In this document: one piece after another, positions 20,451 through 32,180 of the stretch
Position numbering within the stretch: the first letter of the stretch is position 1
Layout: every line of letters begins with the position of its first letter
Source: Dirofilaria immitis
Taxonomy: Eukaryota > Nematoda > Chromadorea > Rhabditida > Onchocercidae
Length of the DNA stretch: 64,000 nucleotides
Direction of reading: 5' to 3'
NCBI GenBank assembly: GCA_024305405.1
Contig: JAKNDB010000068.1
Span: 10,339,501 to 10,403,500 of the forward strand
Notes under the pieces: generated by a model
What the model was told of the DNA's origin: nothing
What the model saw: only the letters and a program-made list of their open reading frames with translations
Database searches by the model: none
Position numbers and translations under genes: made by a program

Positions 20451-21929
20451 AGAATTAACGATATTCAAATTGTAAATCTAACATTTTTGTGCAATTTTCA
20501 AAACATCGCCGGATAAATTCAGATTTTAACAGCGTTTCAAAACATTATGTTCATAGAAAAGAATTGCTGAAAAAGCTGCGTGTTGACGAATAGGACGAAT
20601 GATATCGATGATAAGAATTTGTTAAGGTGAAGTGATGACAACAGTTTGCTTGATATTATGAAAAATTTAAATAAGCCGATTAAACAGTTCCTCCTCCTGT
20701 AAATTGGTAGAAGATATGCGTTTCAAAATATCACATTTCAATTCGCAGATGAATTCGATAGAACAGTTGGATGGATGACGCAACAAAACTCTTCAGGGGA
20801 TTAATTCAATCACATCAGATGTAAAGCTAAGTTATTCCATCCCAATGTATTATATTCGACAATCGAATAAATGAAGTTGTCACGTCTAAGTTTGAAAATA
20901 ATGCAAATAGCTAGTCATAAAATAACATTTATCTAAACAGAGGAATCATTCAAAGTGTTAAAAATGAAATGCAGAATCAGACAGTACTATATTAATGAAT
21001 AGTAGAAAAAGAAGGGAGAGAGCGAAGTTTGTTTAAAAGCTGCTACTAAATTCGAAAACTGAATGATTGGATGGTTCATAAGACATTAATTTAACAGCTT
21101 CGTCTAGATGAAAATCTTTCCCAAAGACTGCTACAAATTCAAATAAGAAATCAAAAGTATCTATCCTAAATTTTCATAATAATCATAGACGGCCAGAGTA
21201 AAAAACATCTGTCATCTGTTCTAGATAACAGTTGCAAACGAACGGATGGGCGAAAAGACTGATAGTCCGACAATTAAATGAGGACAGCAATGACCATTGT
21301 CACCAAATAACTTACAGTAATAGTAAAAATGACTAATATTATTTCTACAGCGACTATATAAGTAAGATATTTTGATGAATATGTTTGAAACTGGTTTACG
21401 TAGCAATAAACAGCTTCATTCATTAGTTAATATTAATATAGTCATTAGCAGTCATTCAACTTTTCCCTATCAATATCAATCTCATTTTAATGCTATGTTT
21501 TAAGTAATATTATTAGCAGAAATCAGTAATTAAAACATAGTGATAAGAACAGACAGATATAAGGAAAGAAAAATCTCGAAACGGATGGAAAGACAGAGAT
21601 AGAATGCACTAGCCTTTTGAATCGAGCATTACTTCATGAAACAAAGATCAGTTTATAAAAATTGCTATTTTTTATTCCGCTATTTTCAAGAGAAAAAACT
21701 GTCTCTGGTGAACGATATACCGGCCAAGATTGAAACACATGAGAATAAATGGATATTTCGAAATTTTAAGCACAGATTAACTTATGAATTAAACTAGTGA
21801 TCTAAAATAGATATTATGCGTAAAGCAATTTTTTCCCGAGAATAAGTAATTAGGAGAGGTCAAAAAAGAAATCTCACTTTTCTAAATCAAAAGTTTAAGT
21901 AATGGATTTGAAAATTTTCGAATTTTTAC

Positions 21930-22119
21930 CTGTCGTTAGAATTCTTGTCCGTTGATCGCCTATGTTGATGAATTTAGTATTCGAATATCCTTCAATCCGT
22001 AGCGGTATTGTTCCACTACGATTGAGCGGAATTTCGTTATTTTTGATGATTGCCGCAGCAAATTTTTTTATGGTGAATAAAGATAGTGACAAGAAGAGTG
22101 ACCGTTGACCACAAACAAC
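21930..22119 (-). other. Candidate internal exon, unknown product
   Basis: A minus-strand frame is open from about 22119 to a donor, ACAG^GTAAAA, at 21930/21929. The distal part reads GTIPLRIEGYSNTKFINIGD followed by QRTRILTT and looks protein-like. A usable acceptor (ATCGTAG) would start the exon at 22015. There is no ATG in this frame, so it would be internal. I cannot name a family, and no flanking exon is confidently identified, although 20239-20330 is phase-compatible. Confidence 0.3.
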
Positions 22120-24124
22120 ACAGTATCACAATATATCCTCACTAAGACTAGAGGACAAATTTAGTAGAACACATATGGGCTGAAACGTTTTTATTTCCGA
22201 ATATTCCACAATCGTGCAGAAAATAATCCAAAATGCTGGATTTCTGAAGAAAATAACAACTGAATTGGAATAAAGAAATAACTGGTCCCAATTGTCTTTC
22301 TCTTTGAATGAAATTCCGCATTTGTAGCAGAAATAACAAATCAAAAAACTTAAAAATAGGAAGGAAATCCTCGGAAACTTCCAATTTGTTCTTTTGCTCG
22401 TTTGATAGAGGAAACCTCTGAAATTGGGTAAAATAAGATTAATATTTGCAAACTTCTTTTTCTGAATTACTTCCCAAATATCACTATATGAAAATGAGCG
22501 CCACTGATACCAACGAAGATTGCCAAGGGATCCTGATCACAATATATAAAGATAAAATTATTCGAATGGAATTTTCACAAAATTGGTCTGAATATTGCTT
22601 TAGAACATATAAGATAAAGATGGATTAGAATGACAAGACAAGATTGGCAGAACAAAAGTATTATATGAAAAAATATAATGCTTAAGGGATGGTTAGTCAT
22701 AGGAAGGAAAAAAACTTGAAGTATTTTTTTTCAGATTGGCTGATTTGGATTTACTTCACTGAAGAAATTGAGAAAATTTCTTAGAATTCAGCCATATCGT
22801 TCACGATTTGCGATATTTAACATCATCCAATCTTACTTTGATAGAAAAAAAAATACATCTTTATTGGAACAAAGCAGACAACAGACTATATAAGAAGTTT
22901 TCAAAAATTATTTCATCAAAAAATAACGATATGATAAAAATCAATGTGTATCTTTAGAATAACGATTATGTATGTATACTTCATGGAATTATTAGAAGAA
23001 AATTAATTTTCAAAAATATATCATTTTGATTCTGAGAAAAATAAAAATATAGCAGGAATAGAAAAACAGAGTTAAAAGATGAAACGAAAAGAATAAAAGA
23101 AAAAAGGAGAGTCATCACTATACAATGCATTTTCAAAGAAAAAAAACCTAAATTAGCTCTTGAAGAAAGATAAGAAAAAGAATTTACACCTATAGGACAA
23201 AAAAACAGGTCATAGTGTCATCAACATCGTTGTCGTATGTTTGAAACAATTTCTTGTCACAGATACAGAAAGTCATCAGAAGAAAAGGTAAAAGAATTTA
23301 AGAACTGAAAAGAAGAAAGGAAAAAAATGGCGAGACTAAGAGTGGGAAGAGAAGAACTATACCATCCATCTAAAGGGATGGATGGGATACTTACTATTGC
23401 AAAAGAAATTTTCTTCCTTATGCATCATCCTTCTGATTGATTGCAAAAAAAAATGTCCCTTTTTTTTTTTAAATTTTTATTATTGCTTTATTGTTGTCTC
23501 GTAGAATATCTCTGTGATTCTTCTTTTTCATATCTCTCATCACCCACCCATTCATTATAGCATTATAGATGTCTGTATAATCAGTCATAAATAATTGCCG
23601 AGAAAATTCAGAAGGTATTGAAATAACCTTCTAAATTTGACTTCTTTTTTATTACACATTTAAGCAAGCTTATCGTGTTCAGTCCACGATGCCTCATAAA
23701 GATTAAACTTCAGATATACTATGATATATTTTGCCTTAGTGCAAAAAGATACTTTGCTGCAAAATATTATTCCCTACCGCATACAATAAACATTTCTGTA
23801 GGTAATAAAGTATGTTTGAATAAGCGGATAAGTAGGTAGGTAGAAAGATAAGATTAACAGAAGGAATAGTATTATTTTAAGAAATCAATCAAATTAGTTA
23901 GACGTCACCCTGATATTATTATGCTATTATTTCCATATCCTATAGGACAGATTAAAATATTCCAATAATCTTCGAATTTTTACTGCAAAAAAGATGAAGT
24001 GGCACTGTTTGCTATTCTGTAAGAAAAAAAAGTTCAAATTGAATACTGCATGACATCAAGTATCACAATGGAATGTCTGGGAGAATACAACAGTAGTAAT
24101 TTAGTAATTTCATTTTGCATTGCA

Positions 24125-24149
24125 TTTATTATTATTATTATTATTATTG
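24125..24149. repeat. (TTA)n microsatellite
   Basis: About eight tandem TTA units. Confidence 0.9.
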
Positions 24150-27100
24150 CTACAAAATTTCTAAAATTATACATTGTTAGTCCACAGAAGTAATCTATTT
24201 TGAAAAAAAATAAAAGGAAAAAGAAATAATATTTCTGTATTATTTCCTATAAATTAAAATATGTTTTTGGAAATATATGCTTACCATAAACTCTTATAAT
24301 AATGTTCCTGAGGACAATTGTAATGGTTACTTGTTGCATTCTTATAAAAATTTGTTTTTTCATTGTTTAAATTAAAATATTTCAAAGTTTTTAAATTTCA
24401 ACGAAAAAAATATGAAATTGCGAAATGTTCATTTGCCTAAAAAAATTAAAATTTTAAGACTAAGATAAAAATCTTCATTAAAATATTCAAAAAAAAACAT
24501 CTCAAGTACTCTCAATGCATTCTCTTCCAATTAATTTTAAAAGTAGCAAAACGTCAAACCGAAAGATATTTCGGTTGAAAACAATAGAAGCAATGACGGA
24601 CGTAATGAAGATACTGCTTTCACGTGCACGCAGTAAAAGGAAACTTATAAAGTATCAAAGTGTTATTTTCTGAAATTTTTAAAATTCCATCTCAATTAGG
24701 AAAAGAAAAACAAAACAGCATCATATTACGGTCATTTTTTGCGTAAAAGCTGCAAATTTTGCATATTTTATATTTCCTATAGATTTCTTGAAAGTGAAAC
24801 ACGTTCTTTTGCGAAAAATGCAAAGAGTATCTTAACAGTATGTATCGAAATAGCTATCAAACAATTTAGCATGGTTGCATTTTGAAAATATAATATCATG
24901 GTGGACCAATAATATGGTTTTTTTTTTTTTAAATTGATTTTAATGGTTTAATTGCTGATGGACAATGTATAGTATGAGTCAGCGATTCTAGCTGTTAAGA
25001 TACTTACTTATTCATTCAAATTAAACAAAGCTATTACAAAAATGAGGCGATAAGAGGGAATAAAATAAAAAAAAAGAATAAAACAGGATAAAAAAACAGA
25101 GTCATATAAAATAAATCACAAATAAGTCGAGAAAAAAAGCATCAAAATTGGATTGTAGTTAATTACATTGCAAAAGGTTGAAATTTTTTTTTTTTTGATG
25201 GATAGATAATAGATAGAAAGATGGATGGATAACTGGTATGGACAGAGCTAACGAAAGGTTATAAAGTTGTGAGGATGAAATTAGAGGAAAATAGAAGGAA
25301 TTTCAATAGGTCTGTGACAACTGAAGAGGAAAATAGAAAACGAATGACAATGACTGAAAGAGGACATTTTGCCAAAACAAATTTAAGAAATAAGAAAGAG
25401 ATTTGAATAGAACTCGTTTATGTCCCGGCCCTGAATGTATCCGCTACTTAATGATGATAAATGTATCATGGTAATCAATTCCACATCACTTGATGTAAGC
25501 ACGACACGTGAAATCATTCCAGATTAAAGATATATTCATCAATAAGCTTTCCGTTCATCTATTTGAAGGCAGATTTCCGTCGATTATTTTTACAGAATTC
25601 AGTAAGTTCCTAAAGCATGTATGTTAACAGCATCATTGATTGATTTTTGATTTAATCTTGGAAGTGGATGACATGATAACATTAAGAGAAAGTGGATGAT
25701 CTACTACTGATAGTATCTACTAACCAATGATAACATTATCTCTTTCAGTCTACCTCAGAAAATAATGTCGAAATGTGACAACATCGATTTTTTTAAATTT
25801 GCTAGCAAAGCATTAAAATATATTAACCAGTTTAAAATTCCATACTAACAGCTGTTTTTATAAAAGAATATTTAAGTTACGCAACTTCTGTTGCGAAACC
25901 TCTGCAATGCTAAATTTAGTTACATTTTTCGGTAATGGGCGATTAATAAAAAATGATGTCGGTCGTAGTAGTAGCATTCATCCATCCTGTAAATTGATTC
26001 AAGAGATGTTCAGAGGAATCAAATTATTTATAGAATGAAATTTATGAAATAGTGCAAAACTTTTCTTTTCATCAAGTCAAAGATATTCATCATTCTGCAA
26101 TATAAATGAGCATAATTTTCCTCTATTTTTCATCATAAAAACAATACCATTCAATGATTTCCTTGTGTATTTTCAGGAAATTCAAACCTCTGATTTCTTT
26201 AATTTCAAAGCAGTTCAAGTAGAGGCCGTCAAAAGTTTGATTATCTCAAAGCAACATTCTTTGTTTCAAAGATTTTAAATTCTCATTTTTCTGTCAACAT
26301 TGTAATGTAGTCGCACATCTGCTTTCTCAATTTCGGTAAAAAGAAATTGATAGCATAGAATGAGATTTTTCATGTTTATTTATATCGATAAACCAATCCA
26401 AAGTATGCATATTTTATCTAACGAACATAAAATTATCATAAATCGCTTGTTTTGAATTACAGCTCAAGATGAAAGCGCAAAACATTGGCTAACTTGATCT
26501 TTATCAATCATTATAGCGAATTGACTTGGCTAATAGTTTGATTATTTCATATTTGCATATCTATCATTAATCATCGACATTCTTGAATTAATTTAATTTG
26601 AAAATTAAATAAAATTTGAAAAAATTTTATTTCCTTGGTAATTAAATTGAAAAAATAAAATTTGAAAAATCTATAAAAAGTAAAAAACAGGAAAAATTTG
26701 ACGATCGAATAAAAATTTGATCTAAAGATAGCAAAGATATTTTTAAATAAATTAGAAGTCTTAAAAAATGCTGCTGCATGATTAACAAGAGAAAAAAACA
26801 TGCGACAAGTGCATGATAGATTTCAAATGATAAAGTTATTTTTCCTTTTTTTTATTATTATAAAAGAATTTTTGGAAATCTCAACTCAAAAGATTCGAAT
26901 ATGCGAAATAGTGGAATTCAAAAGATAAGATTTTTATGATTTATCGAAATAGTTATCAATTGATGTTTAAAATGAGTTTAGACAAAAAGTCGCATTATTA
27001 ATGAAATATTTTTCGTCTTTTAACTAATGCATGCATTCTTGAGGTTATTCAAGAAATTGAACAATGAAAAATCAAAAAATTATGTCACTATATACAATAA

Positions 27101-29360
27101 GAAGAATTTCATTTCATACTAAGTATTCTTGAAAAACGAAAGATGTATTTACAGATGAAGTTTATAAGGATGTGTAAGATACATAAGGTTGTAGGATTGA
27201 CTGCCCCTAATTGATTATTTTTGATAATAAAATTTATTATCTAATGATTTAAAAACGGCATAGCAATGATGGCAATGGTGATTAATATTTATAAAAATTT
27301 TTGAAAAAACTATTTAAAAATTAATAAAAATAAATTTCGAAAAATTAAATATGAGTTAGATTTCTAGAAGTCCGAGTGAAAAAGGAACTTGAATTTATGA
27401 TGAAATTTCATTCAAGTTATTCGTTTGATGGTCCGAGTAAAAAAAGTTCATCATCGTTTCCCGTAGAAAATCCATGATTCAAGCTCTCAGACTGTTTCAT
27501 TAATACGATCGTTTGACTAAGTTGTCGATGGCCGAATTGATAAAAGCGAAAGATTAAACTTTAACTTTCCTGAAGTAACCTAATAAAATTTTCCCGAAGA
27601 AACTAATTTTAATTTTAATGATTCTTAATTATATTGTGAGCGATAAGATGTCTTTGCAAGCAGAACTGCAAAGTAAAATGTAAAGATGAAGATATATGCA
27701 CAACAGCACAGTTGAAACATTCGAATTGATAGATAGAAATATGAAATAAACAAATAAAAAAATAATGTCATTCATTTGTTCCCACTTATTATGGGATCCA
27801 TAATAATTAGGTGGAATAAAATTTGAATTTGAAATTAATTAATCAAATGAACACGTAATTTTAATATACTTGAAAGGACAAAAATTTTCCCATTTTCTAC
27901 AATGTTTTTAACAGTTTTAAAATATCAAGATTTAGAGGATAATAATAAGACTGGTTTGAAAATGTCATCATGATAAAATCAGTAAAATAGTCATACCACT
28001 ATTATTTAATTCAATCTATATATCATCTTGCCTCTGTTTGTCGTTATTTATTTCTGCGGTATTGCCACTGAGACAACTGAAATTTTGAAAGTGTTCAAAT
28101 ATTAACAGATGACTGTCGATACGACAAAAATGAAAATCAGGAGCATTTCGATGAAATAGCAGAAATCAAATTCCCAAAGTTGAAATGATAAAAATTCTCT
28201 CGGAAGACTAGAACGAAAGATTACAACTAGAAGTCCTGAGCGTTCAAATTTAAAGCGCGAAGCTTCAAATTTCGCGATAACATGTGAGCAATTTTAGGAA
28301 AATTTTCAGCAAATTATTTTCAGACGCAAACAAAATCTGAAAATTTTAGATGCCGTGGAAAAGAAGAAATTAAAATTGAAAATTAACGATTCTTCAATAA
28401 AAATCTTATTTTAACACAATTTACTTTGTGTTTAAGTGTTCCTTTCCTTCACTTTTCCAGATTACTTCCTTTGATTATTTTTAAAACTTCCCTGAAACAT
28501 TGCAATAGTTTTCATTCTACAGCAGCTGTTCTCTTAAATTCTGTCTTTCGCTCCTGTCAACTATTTTTTTTTGTCTGTTAAAACACCTGTTAACTGCTAC
28601 TGTAAATTATTTGGCATGAAAAAGGAGGAATTTTAAAATGAAATTTTTCTCTTTGTTTCAAGAAAGATTACTTGCTGAATCCTTTTCAATAAAAGACACA
28701 ATTACAAGATATATGCAGAATTTTAGAAAATTCTCTTTTATGTCTTCTTGTTTTCTTTTCTTTTTTCATTCTATTATTTGCACTTATTAATCCTATAAGT
28801 ATATCGTACTCCTATAAGTATAAAAACAAAACTTTAATTAAACATTATTTTCCATGCAAATCTTATTGCATTGTATTTACAATGCAGAATTATGTAAAAA
28901 CAAATTTTTGGTAGCAAAAACCACTTGTGTTTTATTCAATATGATAGGAAATTTTGGAAAAATTTAATAAATTTAAATTTCATTAGAATTTTAAGATATA
29001 TGTGATTCCGAAAATTTTTAAAATTAATGTATTGAATAGAATAGGAATAAAAACACTTAAGTTTTATTTAGCAATAATATAAAGGTAGATCAAATCAACC
29101 TCGAAGATTGCAAACTATTCAAACGATATTATTTGCTTCTTTTCAAATGAAATTTATAATGTCAGTGCAGTTATCAAAACATCCCGTTTAATTTGTTTAC
29201 AGTGATAAAGTTATGATCGATGAATTCATCTACTATGAACATTTATTTCATGCTGCACTTTGCTCACAATTACGACAGAACATATCGTAAAAAGAATAAA
29301 TTTTACTCCCATTCTTTTGCTTTTATTCTACTCCGGTGGCTTCAGAAGGAAAATAGATGA

Positions 29361-29498
29361 TAACACATACATGCACACACACATACACACACATACACAT
29401 ATACACACACACACACACCACACACACACGCACACACACACACTACACACACACATACACACACACACACACATACACATACACACACATACATGCAA
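29361..29498. repeat. (CA)n microsatellite
   Basis: About 138 bases of CACACA interrupted by ACAT and CACC units. It produces long spurious His-Thr and Cys-Val open frames on opposite strands. Confidence 0.95.
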
Positions 29499-30340
29499 CA
29501 TATATACAATGTACATAAAATTTGCAGCAAATTCGACTTTTTTCAAAAAATTTCCTAGAAATATGGTCAATTTTGAAATGAGAATCTATTTAAAAGAATA
29601 TTCTAAATCACATGCATAAATAATATTATAATGGATAATTAGTTGGGACAATAAAATGATGAAATGCTAGAAGAGTAATATCCTCTCCTTTGTTCATCCT
29701 TTACTCGACCCACAATTTGTCATGATAGATCCAGCATCCTGCAATTATTATAAAAACTAGGGCAATCATGGATACATCTTATCCTTCAGAGATTGTCCGA
29801 AATTCAAATATTTCATTTCCTCTTTTTAAATATACGCATTCTTTTAAAATGAACGTCATAGAAGACAAGAATTTCTAACCATCATCAGAAATTATTTCTA
29901 ACTTTTTTTTATTTTTAATAGTCCTAAAAATTTCTTCAGCATTTCCCGAAAAGGAAAATGCCATCTTTTAACTTCAAGTTTCTTCATAAATAAACATTGA
30001 TGGAGCATGGGGGTGAGTATCTTAATTAGTTATTAATTTCCTAATATTTAAAATCTTCAACTTAGCACAATTAAATTTAGTGCAGTAGCAAATGACAATG
30101 ATGACGTTTGGTTATTCTAATAATTGCAATATACAAAAAATAGTAGCTATTCTATAGAGGGTCTATATGAGATGAGAATGGCTTAAGTGGGAAGAGAATC
30201 TCAGAAATTTTTCTTTTCAGGACAAATACTAAACAGCATTGCTAGATGAATAATGGATGATGTGACATCGTAATACTGATAGCTGTCCTTTAAAGGTGTA
30301 TATTCGTATTTATTAATATCAATAGCTACGAGTTACTGCA

Positions 30341-30440
30341 TTCCGTCACCGCCACTGCAGCGCGGTACCGGTTGTAGCCAGCTAACAGCAAGCTTGTTGT
30401 CATCGTCACCCCGAGGGCAGGTAACCAGTACTGCCATCCT
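30341..30440. other. Small GC-rich island, possible exon or promoter
   Basis: About 100 bases of unusually GC-rich sequence in an AT-rich desert. On the minus strand it encodes a 34-codon ATG-initiated frame beginning MAVLVTCPRGDDDNKLAVSW and containing internal donor-like GT sites. On the plus strand one frame is open up to a GGCAG^GTAACC donor-like site. With no neighbours to anchor it, I cannot choose between coding and regulatory roles. Confidence 0.3.
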
Positions 30441-31017
30441 CTCATTATAATTTACCAACTAAGTCCAGTTTTTATAATTTTCTCCTCATTGAAAATCAAA
30501 GCAAAGGTTTCAGAATCTTTGGCAGAAGCTAATTAAATGAGACCAGAGAAATGTCTCGTATATCTTCCGCCTAACTAAATTAACATGCGAATAAAATAAA
30601 GCAAAGGTATGATAACATTATCAGAAATAAAATTTACTCCACCATAGATCAGAGGTTATGAAAAATCTATTGAGATGTTGTGTATTTCGTAATATGTTAA
30701 CATGATATGATAGTCGATATTTTTCATGTGACAGAGAAATATCAAAAAGAAAAATTATAACATACAAAATGATATCTGTCTACGGTCATAAGAATGCAAA
30801 AACAGATGGCGCAAAAGAAAAACTGCTATGAAGTCAAATTTCTGATATCTGAAAAATTTGCATATTACATCGTTTAAAGTTCACTAAATGCAATAGTAAA
30901 AATAATATACATATTTAATTATGCAAACTTAATTCTTCAACGATTCTATAAATATTGTTTAGAGAGAAATATACACAGACACCGGCAACTGTGTAGTTGC
31001 CGTGTGTGGCTGAAGAC

Positions 31018-31132
31018 GAATAGATGAATAGATGGATGAATGGATAGCTAGATAGATGGATAGTTAGAAAGAAGATAGATGGATAGATGGATGATGGGTG
31101 AATGGATAGATGAGTGGACGGTGTCGACGAAT
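31018..31132. repeat. GATA/GGAT-type tetranucleotide repeat
   Basis: Imperfect GATG, GATA and GGAT units over about 115 bases. Confidence 0.85.
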
Positions 31133-31231
31133 AAGATAGAACGGATATGAGATGGTGAGTAGTGGTAATAGTGGTGGACGAAATGACGGAGTGAAGAGGG
31201 TGACAACAATGCAGGTAGCAATGCAAACGAC

Positions 31232-31240
31232 CACCACTAT

Positions 31241-31278
<38 letters not shown>

Positions 31279-31280
31279 TT
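31232..31280. repeat. (ACT)n trinucleotide repeat
   Basis: About 15 tandem ACT units. It gives a poly-Thr frame on plus and poly-Val on minus that should not be read as a gene. Confidence 0.95.
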
Positions 31281-31440
31281 GCAAATCTTTCACTTCTTTC
31301 TTTCTCTGAAATGTTATATTTCACTCCTCATTTATGCATGTAGCAAGTTGTCTGCAGCTGCAGCAATTGTACTAATAATAGTAATAGTACTACTAGCTAT
31401 TGCTATTATCATTGTCTTATTGTTTTTTCTTTTGTTACTT

Positions 31441-31478
<38 letters not shown>

Positions 31479-31479
31479 A
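31441..31479. repeat. (TTG)n trinucleotide repeat
   Basis: Thirteen uninterrupted TTG units, giving poly-Leu on plus and poly-Asn on minus. Confidence 0.95.
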
Positions 31480-31605
31480 CCATTAAGTTTTAATATTAGC
31501 AGAGCTAAATTGCACAATTATCTCTTCATCTGATATACTCGTTGATTTTTGCTCCAGCTTGTTTAAAATCTGTTCAATGATCGGTTCTCCTATTTTTCTG
31601 TCCTA

Positions 31606-31676
31606 CATATATATATGTGTATGTATATATGTATGTATGTATGTGTGTACATACATATATATATATATATATATAG
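31606..31676. repeat. (AT)n/(GT)n/(GTAT)n microsatellite
   Basis: A compound TA, TG and GTAT tract ending in a pure (AT)n run. Confidence 0.9.
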
Positions 31677-32146
31677 ATTAGTTTAGCTGTCTGCAAGGGC
31701 TATCTTGAAATGTGTAAGCGAAGAATTCGTAAATAAATAAATAAATATTTCTGCAGTAAATTGCCTATGTGAAATTGTAGGAGGAAGGGTTTGAATTATG
31801 TGTCACTGTGAGAGCGCATTGATAAGATAGGGGACATCCTGAAGAATGGAATGATTTAATGATAGAAATTATCATTATTATATGAATATATAGAAATGAT
31901 TCACAATTAATTTATTCCTTGAATGTTTTTTTAAAACTTATATGCAATGAATGTTTGTTTTAAAATATTCTATACATAAAATGACAGAAATGTAATGCAT
32001 AACGAATGTATAAATTAGAATAAACACTAAAAATGTATTGGTAATTTTCTCACTGATCAATCAGTCAAAGTTATGAAGGTAGGTTCGAACTGAAAGATCA
32101 AGTTCAAATTAGATTTTCACTTTCTCTAGTGAGTAAGTAATGAAAG

Positions 32147-32180
32147 TTTGAATAGTTAGATAATTATCTAACTATTCAAA
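32147..32180. repeat. Perfect 34-bp palindrome
   Basis: The 17-base arm TTTGAATAGTTAGATAA is followed immediately by its exact reverse complement, with no spacer and no mismatch. Pairing stops at 32146/32181. It could extrude a cruciform, or be a minimal inverted-repeat remnant. Confidence 0.97.

Larger units (their letters stand above)
22120..30340. other. Gene-poor AT-rich stretch
   Basis: I find no gene I can support across about 8 kb. Open frames here are short, mostly without ATG, and lack coding composition. Simple repeats include a (TTA)n run at 24125-24149, GATA-like units near 25190-25230 and the CA tract at 29361-29498. It may be intergenic or intronic. Confidence 0.45.

Noticed and set aside
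29260..29619. 119-codon His/Thr-rich frame and opposite Cys/Val frames
   Set aside because: Produced by the CA microsatellite; no coding composition outside it.
31064..31533. Frames with poly-Thr, poly-Val, poly-Leu and poly-Asn
   Set aside because: They are translations of the ACT and TTG trinucleotide runs.
32080..32095. GGTTCGAAC resembling a tRNA B box
   Set aside because: No A box, acceptor stem or anticodon arm can be drawn around it.
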